Of a stretch of DNA of 64,000 nucleotides, positions 43,177 through 52,068 are shown one piece after another. Made by a program: the position numbers and the translations under genes. How positions within the stretch are numbered: the stretch's first letter is position 1; the number at the start of each line of letters is the position of its first letter. The notes beneath the pieces are model-generated. The model did no database searches. It was not told where the DNA came from and worked only from the letters and a program-made list of their open reading frames with translations. Location: the NCBI RefSeq assembly GCF_014636865.1, contig NZ_BMER01000001.1:2592718-2656717 (forward strand), written 5' to 3'. Source of the stretch: Parapedobacter pyrenivorans. GTDB taxonomy: Bacteria > Bacteroidota > Bacteroidia > Sphingobacteriales > Sphingobacteriaceae.

Positions 43177-44159
43177 TTCACCAATTTCCTGAAACTTTCG
43201 AGCGCTTTCTTTCCCAGTAATGAGGCTTCCGCTTCATAGTAACAATCCCCGAAACTCTTCTCCGGATGGATAGTCTGGATGGCGATGGATGCGTTGGCGA
43301 GCACTACCGCATTTTGTTCGGCGTTGCCGTCGCCATGAAGCACGGTCGTAAAGATCTTGGCGGCTTCTTCGACGGTTTCTCCGCCGTGGATACAGTCAGC
43401 AGATATCGGGGTGAAGCCGAGGTGCTCGATCGCATAGATATGCTCTCCCTTATTGCTGATTGTTTTGAAGTCTCCTGTGAGGGAAACTTCGTCGTATCCA
43501 TCCAACGCATGGAGGATCGTGTATTGTTTATCGGTTTGCTGATAAAGGTAGCCATATAAACGGGCTAGTTCCAAACTAAACACGCCTACGGACTGGTAAT
43601 GTGGGTTTGTAGGATTAACCAAGGGGCCGATCATGTTGAAGAACGTTTTCACGCCCAGTTCGCGACGGATAGGGGCCACGGTCTTCATGGCCGGATGGAA
43701 AAGCGGCGCATGGAGAAAGCAGATACAGGCGCTTTCCAATTGCTGGCTGATAATCGCTTTGTCATTGGTGAATTGATAGCCAAGGTACTCCATCACGTTG
43801 GACGATCCGCACCCGGATGACACACCATAGTTACCATGTTTAGCCACGGGATAACCGGCACCGGCTACCACGAAGGAAGCTAGCGTAGAGATGTTGAAGG
43901 TGTTTTTGCCGTCGCCCCCCGTACCACAGAGGTCGATGAGCTTATAGCCGGGAAAATCCAACTGCAGGCATAAATCATACATGGCATCGCGGAATCCCTC
44001 CAATTCTTCCACACGGATGCTTCGCATCCCATAAGCAGTCATGAATGCCGCTATTTGGGAATTGTTATACTTTCCGGATGCGATATTGGTCAATATTTCA
44101 TACGCCTCACGACGGGTGAAGGTCTTGAATTCGAAAAGATGCGCTAAGATCTGTTTCAT
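43173..44159 (-). CDS. trpD: Anthranilate phosphoribosyltransferase
   Basis: TrpD transfers phosphoribose from PRPP to anthranilate. The 328-residue product has the PRPP-binding DLCGTGGDGKNTFNIST, GNYGVSSGCGSSNVMEYLG and the C-terminal glycine-rich region of the family. It is the first structural gene of this trp operon and is preceded by a 150-base leader with an attenuator. It lacks an adjacent trpE, trpG and trpC, which must lie elsewhere. Confidence 0.96.
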   Translation of the reverse strand: MKQILAHLFEFKTFTRREAYEILTNIASGKYNNSQIAAFMTAYGMRSIRVEELEGFRDAMYDLCLQLDFPGYKLIDLCGTGGDGKNTFNISTLASFVVAGAGYPVAKHGNYGVSSGCGSSNVMEYLGYQFTNDKAIISQQLESACICFLHAPLFHPAMKTVAPIRRELGVKTFFNMIGPLVNPTNPHYQSVGVFSLELARLYGYLYQQTDKQYTILHALDGYDEVSLTGDFKTISNKGEHIYAIEHLGFTPISADCIHGGETVEEAAKIFTTVLHGDGNAEQNAVVLANASIAIQTIHPEKSFGDCYYEAEASLLGKKALESFRKLVK

Positions 44160-44176
44160 CGTTGTTTCATATCCAT

Positions 44177-44204
44177 AAAAAAAGCTTGCCGATGATGGGC
44201 AAGC
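44177..44204 (-). terminator. trp attenuator terminator
   Basis: Seven-base stem GCTTGCC/GGCAAGC with a seven-base loop and a run of seven T on the minus strand, ending 18 bases before the trpD ATG. It lies within the trp leader, so it is regulatory rather than a normal end-of-operon signal. Confidence 0.88.
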
Positions 44205-44253
44205 CGCTATACGTTTCAGTAACTATTACTTACAATAGGAGGTTGCCACAGCC

Positions 44254-44301
44254 TTAATTGCTATGCCACCACCAAGTAATATGTCCTGTTTGAAAATCCA
44301 T
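44254..44301 (-). CDS. trpL: trp leader peptide
   Basis: A 15-codon open frame MDFQTGHITWWWHSN ending in TAA. Codons 10-12 are three consecutive TGG (44274-44266), far above chance in such a short frame. The stop falls just before the proposed antiterminator arm. The ATG lies about ten bases downstream of the predicted transcription start. It is too short to be expected among ordinary gene calls and is the sensor part of the attenuator. Confidence 0.88.
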   Translation of the reverse strand: MDFQTGHITWWWHSN

Positions 44302-44314
44302 TATTGTTGTGAGG

Positions 44315-44345
44315 CAAATATGGGCTTTTGTTTTGAAAGATGCAA
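44315..44345 (-). promoter_or_regulatory. trp operon promoter
   Basis: On the minus strand TTG (44345-44343) and CATATTTG (44322-44315) are separated by 20 bases. The -7 box matches TAnnTTTG at seven of eight positions. It lies just after the DUF2795 terminator and starts the trp leader. Confidence 0.65.
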
Positions 44346-44380
44346 GAGCGGTCGGGCTTTTATGTGTTTGGTGTAAAACA

Positions 44381-44407
44381 AAACCGCCCCGGACTCTTGT
44401 TCGGGGC
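44381..44407 (-). terminator. Rho-independent terminator after DUF2795 gene
   Basis: On the minus strand GCCCCG pairs with CGGGGC across a ten-base loop, followed by GGTTTTGTTTT. It lies ten bases beyond the DUF2795 stop and insulates that gene from the trp promoter. Confidence 0.75.
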
Positions 44408-44416
44408 AGCTATGCT

Positions 44417-44638
44417 TCAGTATTCATCTTCATTGAAGAAGAAATCATCCTTGGTCGGATAATCGGGCCAGATCTCCTCTATATTTTCATAGGGTTCACC
44501 ATCGTCTTCCAGGGCCTGCAAGTTCTCAATCACTTCCACAGGGGCCCCTGAGCGGATGGCGTAGTCAATCAGCTCGTCTTTCGTGGCCGGCCAAGGTGCA
44601 TCTTCCAAATGTGAGGCTAACTCTAATGTCCAATACAT
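44417..44638 (-). CDS. DUF2795 family small acidic protein
   Basis: A 73-residue acidic protein (MYWTLELASHLEDAPWPATKDELIDYAIRSGAPVEVIENLQALEDD...). The LASHLEDAPWPATKDELIDYAIRSGAP pattern is that of DUF2795, a helical domain of unknown function; Bacteroidota members carry the extra C-terminal EIWPDYPTKDDF tail seen here. Promoter-like TATTTTTG lies at 44669-44676 on the minus strand and a terminator follows, so it is a single-gene unit. Confidence 0.88.
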   Translation of the reverse strand: MYWTLELASHLEDAPWPATKDELIDYAIRSGAPVEVIENLQALEDDGEPYENIEEIWPDYPTKDDFFFNEDEY

Positions 44639-44859
44639 AACCTATCAATTTAAGTTTTCATTTTTGCGCAAAAATATAATATTTCTATTATGATTTTTGA
44701 GTTTTTTGTTAATATTTTTTATGATCGATTTAAGTTATTGATATACAGTTGTTTATTGTTCGTTCTGGGCGTCTTTTTTACAAAAAAATGGCTTTTCCCG
44801 GAGAATAAAATACAATATGAGGTATGCTCATATGCAAGGCATCACCCCCGTGAAAACCA

Positions 44860-45618
44860 CTAAATATTCTCGAAATCGCTGCCTTTTTCTCGTAGCGCCG
44901 CAAGCCGTGGTGACACGCTCTTGATGTCATTATTGAGATAGTCATCTTCGATAAGCCCATCCCGCATGCGGACGATGCGGTGTGCGTGTTGGGCGATGTC
45001 TTCTTCGTGAGTTACGAGAATGATGGTATTGCCATTGGAATGTATTTCTTCCAACAGCGCCATGATTTCAACAGACGTCTTGGTATCCAGGTTGCCTGTT
45101 GGTTCGTCGGCCAGGATGATCGACGGATTATTGATCAAAGCCCTGGCCACCGCCACCCGTTGACGCTGGCCACCAGAAAGTTCGTTCGGCTTGTGGTCCA
45201 CGCGGTTGCCCAAGCCGACACTCTCCAATACTTTTTGGGCCATTTCGCTCCGTTTGCTCTTGCTGTATCCTGCATACACCAGCGGTAAGGCTACATTATC
45301 AAGCGATGTAGACCGCGGCAATAGGTTGAATGTTTGGAAGACGAAACCGATTTCCTTATTGCGTACCTCGGCCAGCTCGTCATCGGTCATGTCGCTTACA
45401 TTGATGCCATTGAGGATATATTCACCACGGGTAGGCGTATCCAAACAACCCAGGATATTCATCAGCGTGGATTTACCGGAACCCGAGGGACCCATCAATG
45501 CGACAAATTCACCCTTGTTGATATTCAGCGTCACCGACTTCAGCGCGTGGATGGTCTCCGCGCCAATGACGTATTTACGCCCGATATCCGTAATTTCAAT
45601 GAGTGGCTGTTGCGACAT
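44860..45618 (-). CDS. MacB-type ABC transporter ATP-binding protein
   Basis: A 252-residue ABC ATPase with Walker [10 protein letters not shown]-loop [18 protein letters not shown], signature LSGGQRQR, Walker [14 protein letters not shown] and H-loop VTHEED. The pattern is that of the MacB/YknY branch. It has no permease in the same operon; the upstream plsC gene ends 41 bases before its start. ATG 45618 is chosen over an upstream in-frame ATG that would overlap plsC. Confidence 0.92.
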   Translation of the reverse strand: MSQQPLIEITDIGRKYVIGAETIHALKSVTLNINKGEFVALMGPSGSGKSTLMNILGCLDTPTRGEYILNGINVSDMTDDELAEVRNKEIGFVFQTFNLLPRSTSLDNVALPLVYAGYSKSKRSEMAQKVLESVGLGNRVDHKPNELSGGQRQRVAVARALINNPSIILADEPTGNLDTKTSVEIMALLEEIHSNGNTIILVTHEEDIAQHAHRIVRMRDGLIEDDYLNNDIKSVSPRLAALREKGSDFENI

Positions 45619-45659
45619 AGCTCTTTCTTTTTGCTTAAGACGTGCTAATATAGGAAAAG

Positions 45660-46403
45660 TTACAGGCCGCCCGTTCCATTCCAATGATTTTTTATCAGGG
45701 CATGTACCTCGCCCAGTAACTGTTCGGCATCTTTTAGCAGGAGGTTGGTCGTACTGATGGGAGGTAGTACATCGATGTGCACGATACCTGGCCGACTTCC
45801 TAATTGTTTAGCATCGTCCCAGCAGATTTTCCAGGCATTATGGATGACTACGGGGATGATATCCACTTTGGTTTCGATGGCTAGTTTGAAAGGTCCGCTC
45901 TTGAAATCACACAAATGCGGTGGATATTCATTCCCGATCTGGCCTTCTGGAAAAATCACCATGGATCGTCCGTTCTTAAGCTGCTCATCCGCTCGTTTGA
46001 AGGCCTTGAAAGCAGAAATCTTGCGCTGCCGGTCGAGCGGGATGTCAATGGTCCTGAAGAACATTCCGGTAACCGGGTTATTGAGCAGTTCGATTTTGCC
46101 CATAAACGAGAAGTCGGAGGGGCAGAGCAACACCATCGCTGTGATATCCAGGTTGGAGGTGTGATTGGCGCAGATCACGCAAGGCTTCGACCAATCAATA
46201 GGCGTTTTGTATCTGAACCGGTAAAATATCCCTACGGATGTCGAGCTCAGGAACGCGATGATGCGGCGGCAACGGGCGAGATGATGGGAATGCCGCTGGG
46301 GATCTTTTGCTAAAAAGAACAATACCGGATAAAAGAGCAGAAAGAAAAATAAAACAGATGCCAAATATAGGCACCTGTGTATTTTTCTTAATAAACGTAT
46401 CAT
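45660..46403 (-). CDS. plsC: 1-acyl-sn-glycerol-3-phosphate acyltransferase
   Basis: A 247-residue membrane enzyme that adds the second acyl chain in phosphatidic acid synthesis. It has two hydrophobic N-terminal segments, the acyltransferase motif ANHTSNLD (His, Asp), the substrate-binding FPEGQIGNE region and IIPVVIHNA. It follows the dipeptidase stop by 21 bases on the same strand and is probably in that transcript. Confidence 0.92.
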   Translation of the reverse strand: MIRLLRKIHRCLYLASVLFFFLLFYPVLFFLAKDPQRHSHHLARCRRIIAFLSSTSVGIFYRFRYKTPIDWSKPCVICANHTSNLDITAMVLLCPSDFSFMGKIELLNNPVTGMFFRTIDIPLDRQRKISAFKAFKRADEQLKNGRSMVIFPEGQIGNEYPPHLCDFKSGPFKLAIETKVDIIPVVIHNAWKICWDDAKQLGSRPGIVHIDVLPPISTTNLLLKDAEQLLGEVHALIKNHWNGTGGL

Positions 46404-46424
46404 CCCATTTAGGCTTTGCGTTCG

Positions 46425-47792
46425 CTAGCTCAACTCCGCAAAATACTTGTGAAACAGCGGAATGGTTTCGATCCCTTTGAAATAATTGGCAATATCATAC
46501 TTCTCATTGGGTGAATGCAGGTTGTCACTATCAAGCCCAAAGCCCATCAGTACTGTTTTCAAGCCGAGTTCGTCTTCAAATAAAGAAACGATGGGGATAC
46601 TGCCCCCGCCGCGTGTAGGAATCGGTTTTTTCCCAAAAGCTTCTTCAATGGCCTTCTCGGCAGCACGGTAGGCGATACTGTCAGTGGGCGTAACCGCGGG
46701 CTGGCCGCCGTGATGGGGAGTTACTTTTACCGTTACGTAATCGGGTGCGATGCTTTCAAAATGCTTGCTAAAGAGCGCAGTGATTTTATTGGAATCCTGA
46801 TTGGGTACCAGGCGCATCGAAATTTTGGCGTGTGCCTTTGATGGAAGGACGGTCTTGGCGCCTTTGCCGATATACCCACCCCAGATACCGTTTACTTCGA
46901 GCGTGGGCCGGATACCCGTACGTTCGATGGTGGTATAGCCATTTTCACCCCAAAGCGCCTTAATCCCTAAATCACTTTTGTAATCGGTTTCATCGAAAGG
47001 CGCTTCATTCAACGCCTTGCGTTCGACATCACTTAATTCAACGACATCGTCATAGAAACCGGGGATGTTGATGCGGTTGCTCTCATCATGCAATGAGGCG
47101 ATCAGTTTGGCCAATATGGTCGCTGGATTAGCCACAGCACCTCCGTATACCCCTGAATGCAGATCGCGGTTTGGCCCTGTTACCTCCACTTCGAGGTACG
47201 ACAAACCGCGTAAGCCCGTTTCCAACGACGGGCTATCCAGGCTAATCATCGCCGTATCCGAAATAAGCACGACATCCGCATCGAGCCGTTGTTTGTTGGC
47301 CTTTACGAATGTGCCGAGGTTGTCGGAACCCACTTCTTCCTCACCTTCGATCATGAATTTGATATTACACGCCAGTGTACCGGTTTCCTGCATCAATTCA
47401 AAAGCTTTCACATGCATGTAAAATTGTCCTTTATCGTCGCACGCGCCACGGGCAAAGATTTTACCATCGCGCACCGTCGGTTCAAAAGGCGGAGTTTCCC
47501 AAAGCTCCAGCGGGTCGGCCGGCTGTACATCATAATGGCCATAAACCAACACGGTTGGCTTGCTGGAATCAATGATTTTTTCACCATATACGATGGGATG
47601 GCCTGCGGTGGGGCATACTTCCACGTTGTCCGCACCAGCATCCCGTAATTTTTCGGCTACATATTCCGCAGCATTTCGTACGTCGTCCTTGTATTTCGGA
47701 TCGGCACTTACGGAAGGAAAACGAAGCAATTCAAATAGCTCATCCAGAAAGCGCTGTTTGTTCGCTTCCACATATTTTTTTATTGTTTGCAT
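46425..47792 (-). CDS. M20 family dipeptidase
   Basis: A 455-residue zinc metallopeptidase. Metal-binding motifs typical of M20 are visible: VYGHYDVQPADP (His, Asp), GACDDKGQ, EGEEEVGS (Glu general base and ligand) and the C-terminal LHSPNEKYDI His. The closest pattern is the CNDP/dipeptidase group that hydrolyses short peptides. The upstream promoter region carries a 74-base-period tandem repeat. Confidence 0.95.
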   Translation of the reverse strand: MQTIKKYVEANKQRFLDELFELLRFPSVSADPKYKDDVRNAAEYVAEKLRDAGADNVEVCPTAGHPIVYGEKIIDSSKPTVLVYGHYDVQPADPLELWETPPFEPTVRDGKIFARGACDDKGQFYMHVKAFELMQETGTLACNIKFMIEGEEEVGSDNLGTFVKANKQRLDADVVLISDTAMISLDSPSLETGLRGLSYLEVEVTGPNRDLHSGVYGGAVANPATILAKLIASLHDESNRINIPGFYDDVVELSDVERKALNEAPFDETDYKSDLGIKALWGENGYTTIERTGIRPTLEVNGIWGGYIGKGAKTVLPSKAHAKISMRLVPNQDSNKITALFSKHFESIAPDYVTVKVTPHHGGQPAVTPTDSIAYRAAEKAIEEAFGKKPIPTRGGGSIPIVSLFEDELGLKTVLMGFGLDSDNLHSPNEKYDIANYFKGIETIPLFHKYFAELS

Positions 47793-47809
47793 ATCCTAAG
47801 GCTTTGCCG

Positions 47810-47817
47810 CAAACTTA
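47810..47817 (-). promoter_or_regulatory. -7 box of dipeptidase gene
   Basis: Minus-strand TAAGTTTG matches TAnnTTTG exactly and ends 17 bases before the ATG at 47792. It lies at the edge of the first copy of the 74-base tandem repeat; the second copy carries TAAGTTTC at the equivalent place. Confidence 0.5.
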
Positions 47818-47938
47818 GCTAATTTGCCAAAGAAAGGCAAATTAGCGATCTCTCGCTTGCCTTAAAAAATTAGCGTGACAAGCGAAACTTAGCTAATTTG
47901 TCAGAGATAGGCAAGTTAGCGATCGCTCGCCTGCTTTT
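47811..47938. repeat. Two-copy tandem repeat, period 74 bases, with internal palindrome
   Basis: Copies at 47811-47864 and 47885-47938 share AAACTTAGCTAATTTG, then AGGCAA-TTAGCGATC-CTCGC with a few substitutions. Each contains a near-palindrome, TTAGCTAATTTGCC facing GGCAAATTAGCGA in the first copy. The second copy also holds GCGATCGC. The unit overlaps the dipeptidase promoter. Confidence 0.8.
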
Positions 47939-48206
47939 GAAAACTAAAAGTCGAGATGAAATTTAGGTAAAAACGATCGGTTTTTGCAACATCTAACGCG
48001 GAAGCACGTCTAAGACCAAAACTGGAGTGCGTGCGCGGTGTCCGATTTGCTAAAAAATGTTAAAAAATGCGACCGAACCTAAAAACTAATTTTTTAGTTC
48101 TATATTTGCCGGCGGTTGGAGACGAAGGGGAGCAGTGTTAGGCACGGACGGGATCGTTTGCAACCGTACGATAAACTTGCAATAAACTGTAGTATTGAAG
48201 GCCATT
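47939..48206. other. Leader region of outer-membrane protein gene
   Basis: No gene is seen. A consensus -7 box TATATTTG lies at 48101-48108, and just upstream an inverted repeat AACTAA-N4-TTAGTT (48084-48099). A direct repeat TAAAAAATG occurs twice near 48050-48070. The leader downstream of the -7 box is about 90 bases. Confidence 0.5.
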
Positions 48207-50999
48207 ATGAAAAGATCGCTTTTTACGTTAGTTGTAACCTGCTTATGCTGGTTGGGGGCCGTTGCTCAAGAGGGGAACTATTCCATTATGGGCACGGTAA
48301 TAGACACCGCTTCCAGTAAAACGCTGGCGAAGTCGTCCATTGTACTTGTGCATGCGCAGGATTCGATGCTGTACCGTTTTACACGGACGGATGAATCCGG
48401 TCGCTTTCAGATGGAAGGGCTGGATACAGGAGCGTATATTCTTTTCGCCACCTTTCCGGAATATGCGGACTACGTTGAACACTTTACATTGGATAGTACG
48501 GCAAGCACCGTGGATCTCGGTCATCTGGGATTGGTACTACGCGCCAAGCTATTGGAAGAAGTGTTGGTTAACCGCAGTCAGGCAATCACCATCCGGGGGG
48601 ATACGACAGAGTACGATGCAGCGAGTTTTACGATACAGCCCAACTCCAAGGTGGAGGACCTGCTGAAACAACTTCCGGGTATACAGGTAGACCAAGATGG
48701 GAAAATCACCGCACAGGGACAGACCGTGAATAAGGTGCTCGTAGATGGGGAGGAATTTTTTGGTGATGACCCCACGTTGGTTACCCGTAACCTTCGCGGT
48801 GATATGGTAGACAAGGTGCAACTGTATGATAAGCGGAGTGATCAAGCGGAGTTTACCGGCGTGGATGATGGCGAACGCTCGAAAACCCTCAACATCAAGC
48901 TAAAGGAAGATAAAAAGAAGGGGTATTTCGGTAAGGTAGATGTGGGGGCAGGTACCAATGAAATGTATCAGGGGCAGGCGATGTTCAATCGCTTTAATAA
49001 TAAGCAGCGCTTTTCGGCTTTCGGTACCATCGGAAACACGGGGCGTACTGGGCTGAGCTGGCAGGATGCCGACCGTTATGCGCCTTCAGGTTCTACAACC
49101 CTCACTGACGACGGCGGTATCATGATTTCGATGGGGGGTGGGCAGGATGACATCGAATCATGGGGCGGACGGTATGACGGCCGGGGAATCCCATCTGTAC
49201 TGAATGGTGGAGCTTTTTATAGCAATAAGTGGGATGATGATAAACAGTCGATCAACGGCAATTATAAGATCGGAGAATTGGGCGTAAAGGGCACAAGCAA
49301 TACGATCAGCCAGAACAACCTTCCTACCGGGATCATCAATACCAATTCCGGCCAGACGTTCGATCGCCGGATATTCCGGCAGCGGGGTGGAGCGATTTAT
49401 GACGTGCAGTTGGATTCCACGTCTACATTAAAGGTAACGGTAGATGGGACCCTCCGTAATGGTGAAACGACAGAGTTCAACCAGTCAACGGGTACAGATG
49501 GCGACGGCGGGATGCTCAACCAGTCCACGCGCAGGACGACCAATGATACGGAAGGGCAAAGCGCTTATCTCACGGCGCTGTGGACAAAGAAAATGAGGAA
49601 AAAGGGGCGAACGCTCTCTTGGGAAGTCAATGAGACCATTAACCAGAGCAAAGCCAACGGATTCCTGTTTTCCGAAAACAGCTTCTACAGCGATGGGGGA
49701 GTAGACAGCGTGCTGTTGGTCGACCAAATGAAGGTTAATAACAGCAGCAGTTCGGTGTTCAACTCAAACGTTACGTATTCAGAGCCGTTTACCGAGGCGC
49801 TGGCCCTGGTGCTGAATTACCGGCTTACCGCAAATAATGCCACATCGCTCAGGCAGGCCTTCAACCCGGCAAATGGTGAATACACCGAATTAGATTCCTT
49901 GTTCAGCAACGATTTCAAACTCAACCAGCTTTCCAACCAGTTGGGCGCGATATTCAATTTCAAGAAGGGAAAGTCAACCCTCAATTTTGGAACGCGGGTA
50001 AGCCGCGTCCAATTCGACCAAACGGATCGGTATGTGGATAGCCGCTTTGAGCGGAGTTTTACGAACCACAATCCACAATTGAGGTACCAGTATCGGTTTT
50101 CCCAACAGAAGTCGTTTACGGTTTCGTACAACGGCAACAATACGCAGCCCTCGATCAACCAGATTCAGCCGGTAACGGTTAATGACGACCCAATGAACAT
50201 CATACTCGGGAATCCTGATCTGAAGCCCTCCTACACCAATAGGTTTAACATGTCTTACAACTCATTTAAGGTTATAGGCAATCAATACGTCTATTTTTCG
50301 GGTAGTTTCTCTAACACCAACAATCCGATCGTGAGCAATACCTATACCGATTCGGTAGGGAGAAATACGTTCCAATACGCCAACCTGACCGACAAAGCGC
50401 CCATGAACTATTATTTCTACGGCAGTTTCAGCAAGAATCTGAAAAAGTGGAATATCAATGTAGGGGGTGGTCTTAATACAAACGGCAACATTTACTATAA
50501 CCTAACCAACGGAGAATTGAATAAAACCCAGAGTACAACGTATTCAGGTACACTCAATCTCAGGCAATATATCCAGAAGAAATACGACTTCTACCTCACC
50601 TTCGGTCCAACTTATACCTACGGTGAATCTTCCTTACAGCGGCAGCAAAACAACAATGGCTGGGGGTTGAATGGTAACTATTCTTTTAATATCTATCTGC
50701 CATTGAAATTTCAGATATCTTCTGAAGGCCGGTATACGTATACGGCAGCTACTCAGTCTTTTGATGAAAATTTCGAACGGCTTATTGTCGATGCTTCCGT
50801 AAGCAAGAAATTCTTGAAAGATGAAACACTCCGCTTTTCAGTAGGTGTAAACGATATCTTTAACCAGAATGTAGGCTTTAGCCGTTATGCGAATAATAAT
50901 ATAATTTCACAAAATAGGTATACGACGATTACGCGCTTCCTCATGTTCTCCCTTGCCTGGGATTTCAACAAAATGGGTGGTGCTTCCATACAAAATTGA
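48207..50999 (+). CDS. Outer-membrane beta-barrel protein with carboxypeptidase-like N-terminus
   Basis: A 930-residue protein. After a signal peptide (MKRSLFTLVVTCLCWLGAVAQ) comes a CarboxypepD-regulatory-like beta-sandwich (about residues 25-110), a plug-like segment (VEDLLKQLPGIQVDQDGKITAQGQTVNKVLVDGEEFFGDDP) and a large barrel rich in alternating aromatic strands (about 250-930). This is the TonB-receptor-like outer_membrane_beta_barrel type common in Bacteroidota, which lacks a SusD partner. The GLPGLI gene follows after five bases, the usual neighbour of this type. ATG 48207 is chosen over a TTG four codons upstream. Confidence 0.9.
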   Translation: MKRSLFTLVVTCLCWLGAVAQEGNYSIMGTVIDTASSKTLAKSSIVLVHAQDSMLYRFTRTDESGRFQMEGLDTGAYILFATFPEYADYVEHFTLDSTASTVDLGHLGLVLRAKLLEEVLVNRSQAITIRGDTTEYDAASFTIQPNSKVEDLLKQLPGIQVDQDGKITAQGQTVNKVLVDGEEFFGDDPTLVTRNLRGDMVDKVQLYDKRSDQAEFTGVDDGERSKTLNIKLKEDKKKGYFGKVDVGAGTNEMYQGQAMFNRFNNKQRFSAFGTIGNTGRTGLSWQDADRYAPSGSTTLTDDGGIMISMGGGQDDIESWGGRYDGRGIPSVLNGGAFYSNKWDDDKQSINGNYKIGELGVKGTSNTISQNNLPTGIINTNSGQTFDRRIFRQRGGAIYDVQLDSTSTLKVTVDGTLRNGETTEFNQSTGTDGDGGMLNQSTRRTTNDTEGQSAYLTALWTKKMRKKGRTLSWEVNETINQSKANGFLFSENSFYSDGGVDSVLLVDQMKVNNSSSSVFNSNVTYSEPFTEALALVLNYRLTANNATSLRQAFNPANGEYTELDSLFSNDFKLNQLSNQLGAIFNFKKGKSTLNFGTRVSRVQFDQTDRYVDSRFERSFTNHNPQLRYQYRFSQQKSFTVSYNGNNTQPSINQIQPVTVNDDPMNIILGNPDLKPSYTNRFNMSYNSFKVIGNQYVYFSGSFSNTNNPIVSNTYTDSVGRNTFQYANLTDKAPMNYYFYGSFSKNLKKWNINVGGGLNTNGNIYYNLTNGELNKTQSTTYSGTLNLRQYIQKKYDFYLTFGPTYTYGESSLQRQQNNNGWGLNGNYSFNIYLPLKFQISSEGRYTYTAATQSFDENFERLIVDASVSKKFLKDETLRFSVGVNDIFNQNVGFSRYANNNIISQNRYTTITRFLMFSLAWDFNKMGGASIQN

Positions 51000-51004
51000 T
51001 TATT

Positions 51005-51781
51005 ATGAAGACTGTCCGTATCATATGTAGTCTGTCTGCGCTGATGTTTTTAACACAGCCATTGATCGCCCAGTATGCCCGTTTCGTGGAAAGCGGTGTG
51101 GTTGAGTTCGAAAAACGCGTAAACATGTATGCCAAAATCAAGAATCGGGTTGGCAACAGCACGTTTATGGAGCAGGCATTTGAACAATACCAGCGCAGCA
51201 ATCCGCAGTTTAAAGCGTTCAAATATAGTTTGGCATTCGACCTAAACAAAACACGCTTTTGGCCCCACGCTGAGCAAGGGAGTTCCTCAGGAGGTTTCTT
51301 TGGTAACGATCCGTCTATAGACTTGGGCAATATCATCTTTACCGACCTGCTCGCCGGTCAGAGCATTAGTCAGAAAAGTATCTATGAGGAAACGTATCTC
51401 ATCACCGACAGTACCCGGCGCATCCAATGGCGCTTCACAAACGAAACACGTGAGATAGCAGGGTATGAATGCCGCCGTGCCAATGCGCTGGTGCTCGATT
51501 CGATCTATGTGGTCGCTTTTTATACCGATCAGATTCCCGTTTCGGGCGGGCCGGAATCATTCACTGGCCTACCGGGCATGATCCTAGGGGTAGCGCTTCC
51601 GTATGAAAACACAACCTTTTTTGCAACGAAGGTCGATGATCGACCGGTATCGGCGAAGGAATTGGAAGCCCCGAAAAAAGGGAAGGCCGTCAACTACCGC
51701 GAGCTGCGGGAGCAGCTGGAAGCCAGTCTGAAGAATTGGGGCGATTATGCACAATCCATTGTGAAGGCAATGATGCTTTAG
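51005..51781 (+). CDS. GLPGLI family secreted protein
   Basis: A 258-residue protein with a signal peptide (MKTVRIICSLSALMFLTQPLIAQ) and the family motif FTGLPGMILGVALP near residue 180, preceded by CRRANALVLDSIYVVAFYTDQIPVSGGPE. GLPGLI proteins are exported proteins of unknown function usually encoded beside beta-barrel outer-membrane proteins, as here (five bases after the barrel stop). Confidence 0.92.
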   Translation: MKTVRIICSLSALMFLTQPLIAQYARFVESGVVEFEKRVNMYAKIKNRVGNSTFMEQAFEQYQRSNPQFKAFKYSLAFDLNKTRFWPHAEQGSSSGGFFGNDPSIDLGNIIFTDLLAGQSISQKSIYEETYLITDSTRRIQWRFTNETREIAGYECRRANALVLDSIYVVAFYTDQIPVSGGPESFTGLPGMILGVALPYENTTFFATKVDDRPVSAKELEAPKKGKAVNYRELREQLEASLKNWGDYAQSIVKAMML

Positions 51782-52038
51782 GGGCTGTTTAGCTAAACCT
51801 GTAGGAAGGCTGTGCACCTGCTCCCCGACGGCTCCCGGACTGCTGCGCGTGGCCTAGCTATTTGCGTGCTGTGGCCTGGCTGTGTGGTGGGTGTTTGCAG
51901 CACCGTTAAAGCAGGCCAACAGCAGTGTGACAGCAAGCTGACCCCTCCGTGATGCAACGCTTTCTTGCGCCGGGCACACAGCGCATTATTGTGTAGTATG
52001 GTTTAACCCAACGAAGGCAAAAAAAATCAAACATTTTC
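51782..52038. other. GC-rich intergenic region
   Basis: About 250 bases of unusually GC-rich, repetitive-looking sequence between the GLPGLI stop and the ABC operon promoter. A 12-base palindrome GTTTAGCTAAAC lies at 51787-51798 next to the GLPGLI stop. I see no open frame, terminator with a T-run or RNA gene. Confidence 0.4.
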
Positions 52039-52068
52039 TTGTATTTTTAAACCGAACTATTACTTTTG
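52039..52068 (+). promoter_or_regulatory. ABC/GntR operon promoter (TTG-N19-TACTTTTG)
   Basis: TTG at 52039-52041 and TACTTTTG at 52061-52068, 19 bases apart, are a full Bacteroidota promoter match. The -7 box abuts the inverted repeat described next, so a bound repressor would block initiation. Confidence 0.75.

Larger units (their letters stand above)
44160..44311 (-). ncRNA. trp operon leader with transcription attenuator
   Basis: The predicted transcript begins near 44308-44311 and reaches trpD at 44159. In order it has the Trp-rich leader peptide (44301-44254), then a segment GGCAA (44247-44243) that can pair with TTGCC (44202-44198) to form an antiterminator, and a terminator in which GCTTGCC (44204-44198) pairs with GGCAAGC (44190-44184) ahead of seven U. 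A further weak stem (CATAGC with GCTGTG) could form when the peptide is finished. Ribosome stalling on Trp codons would favour the antiterminator, as in the enteric trp leader. All structure is read from sequence; no expression data support it. Confidence 0.85.
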
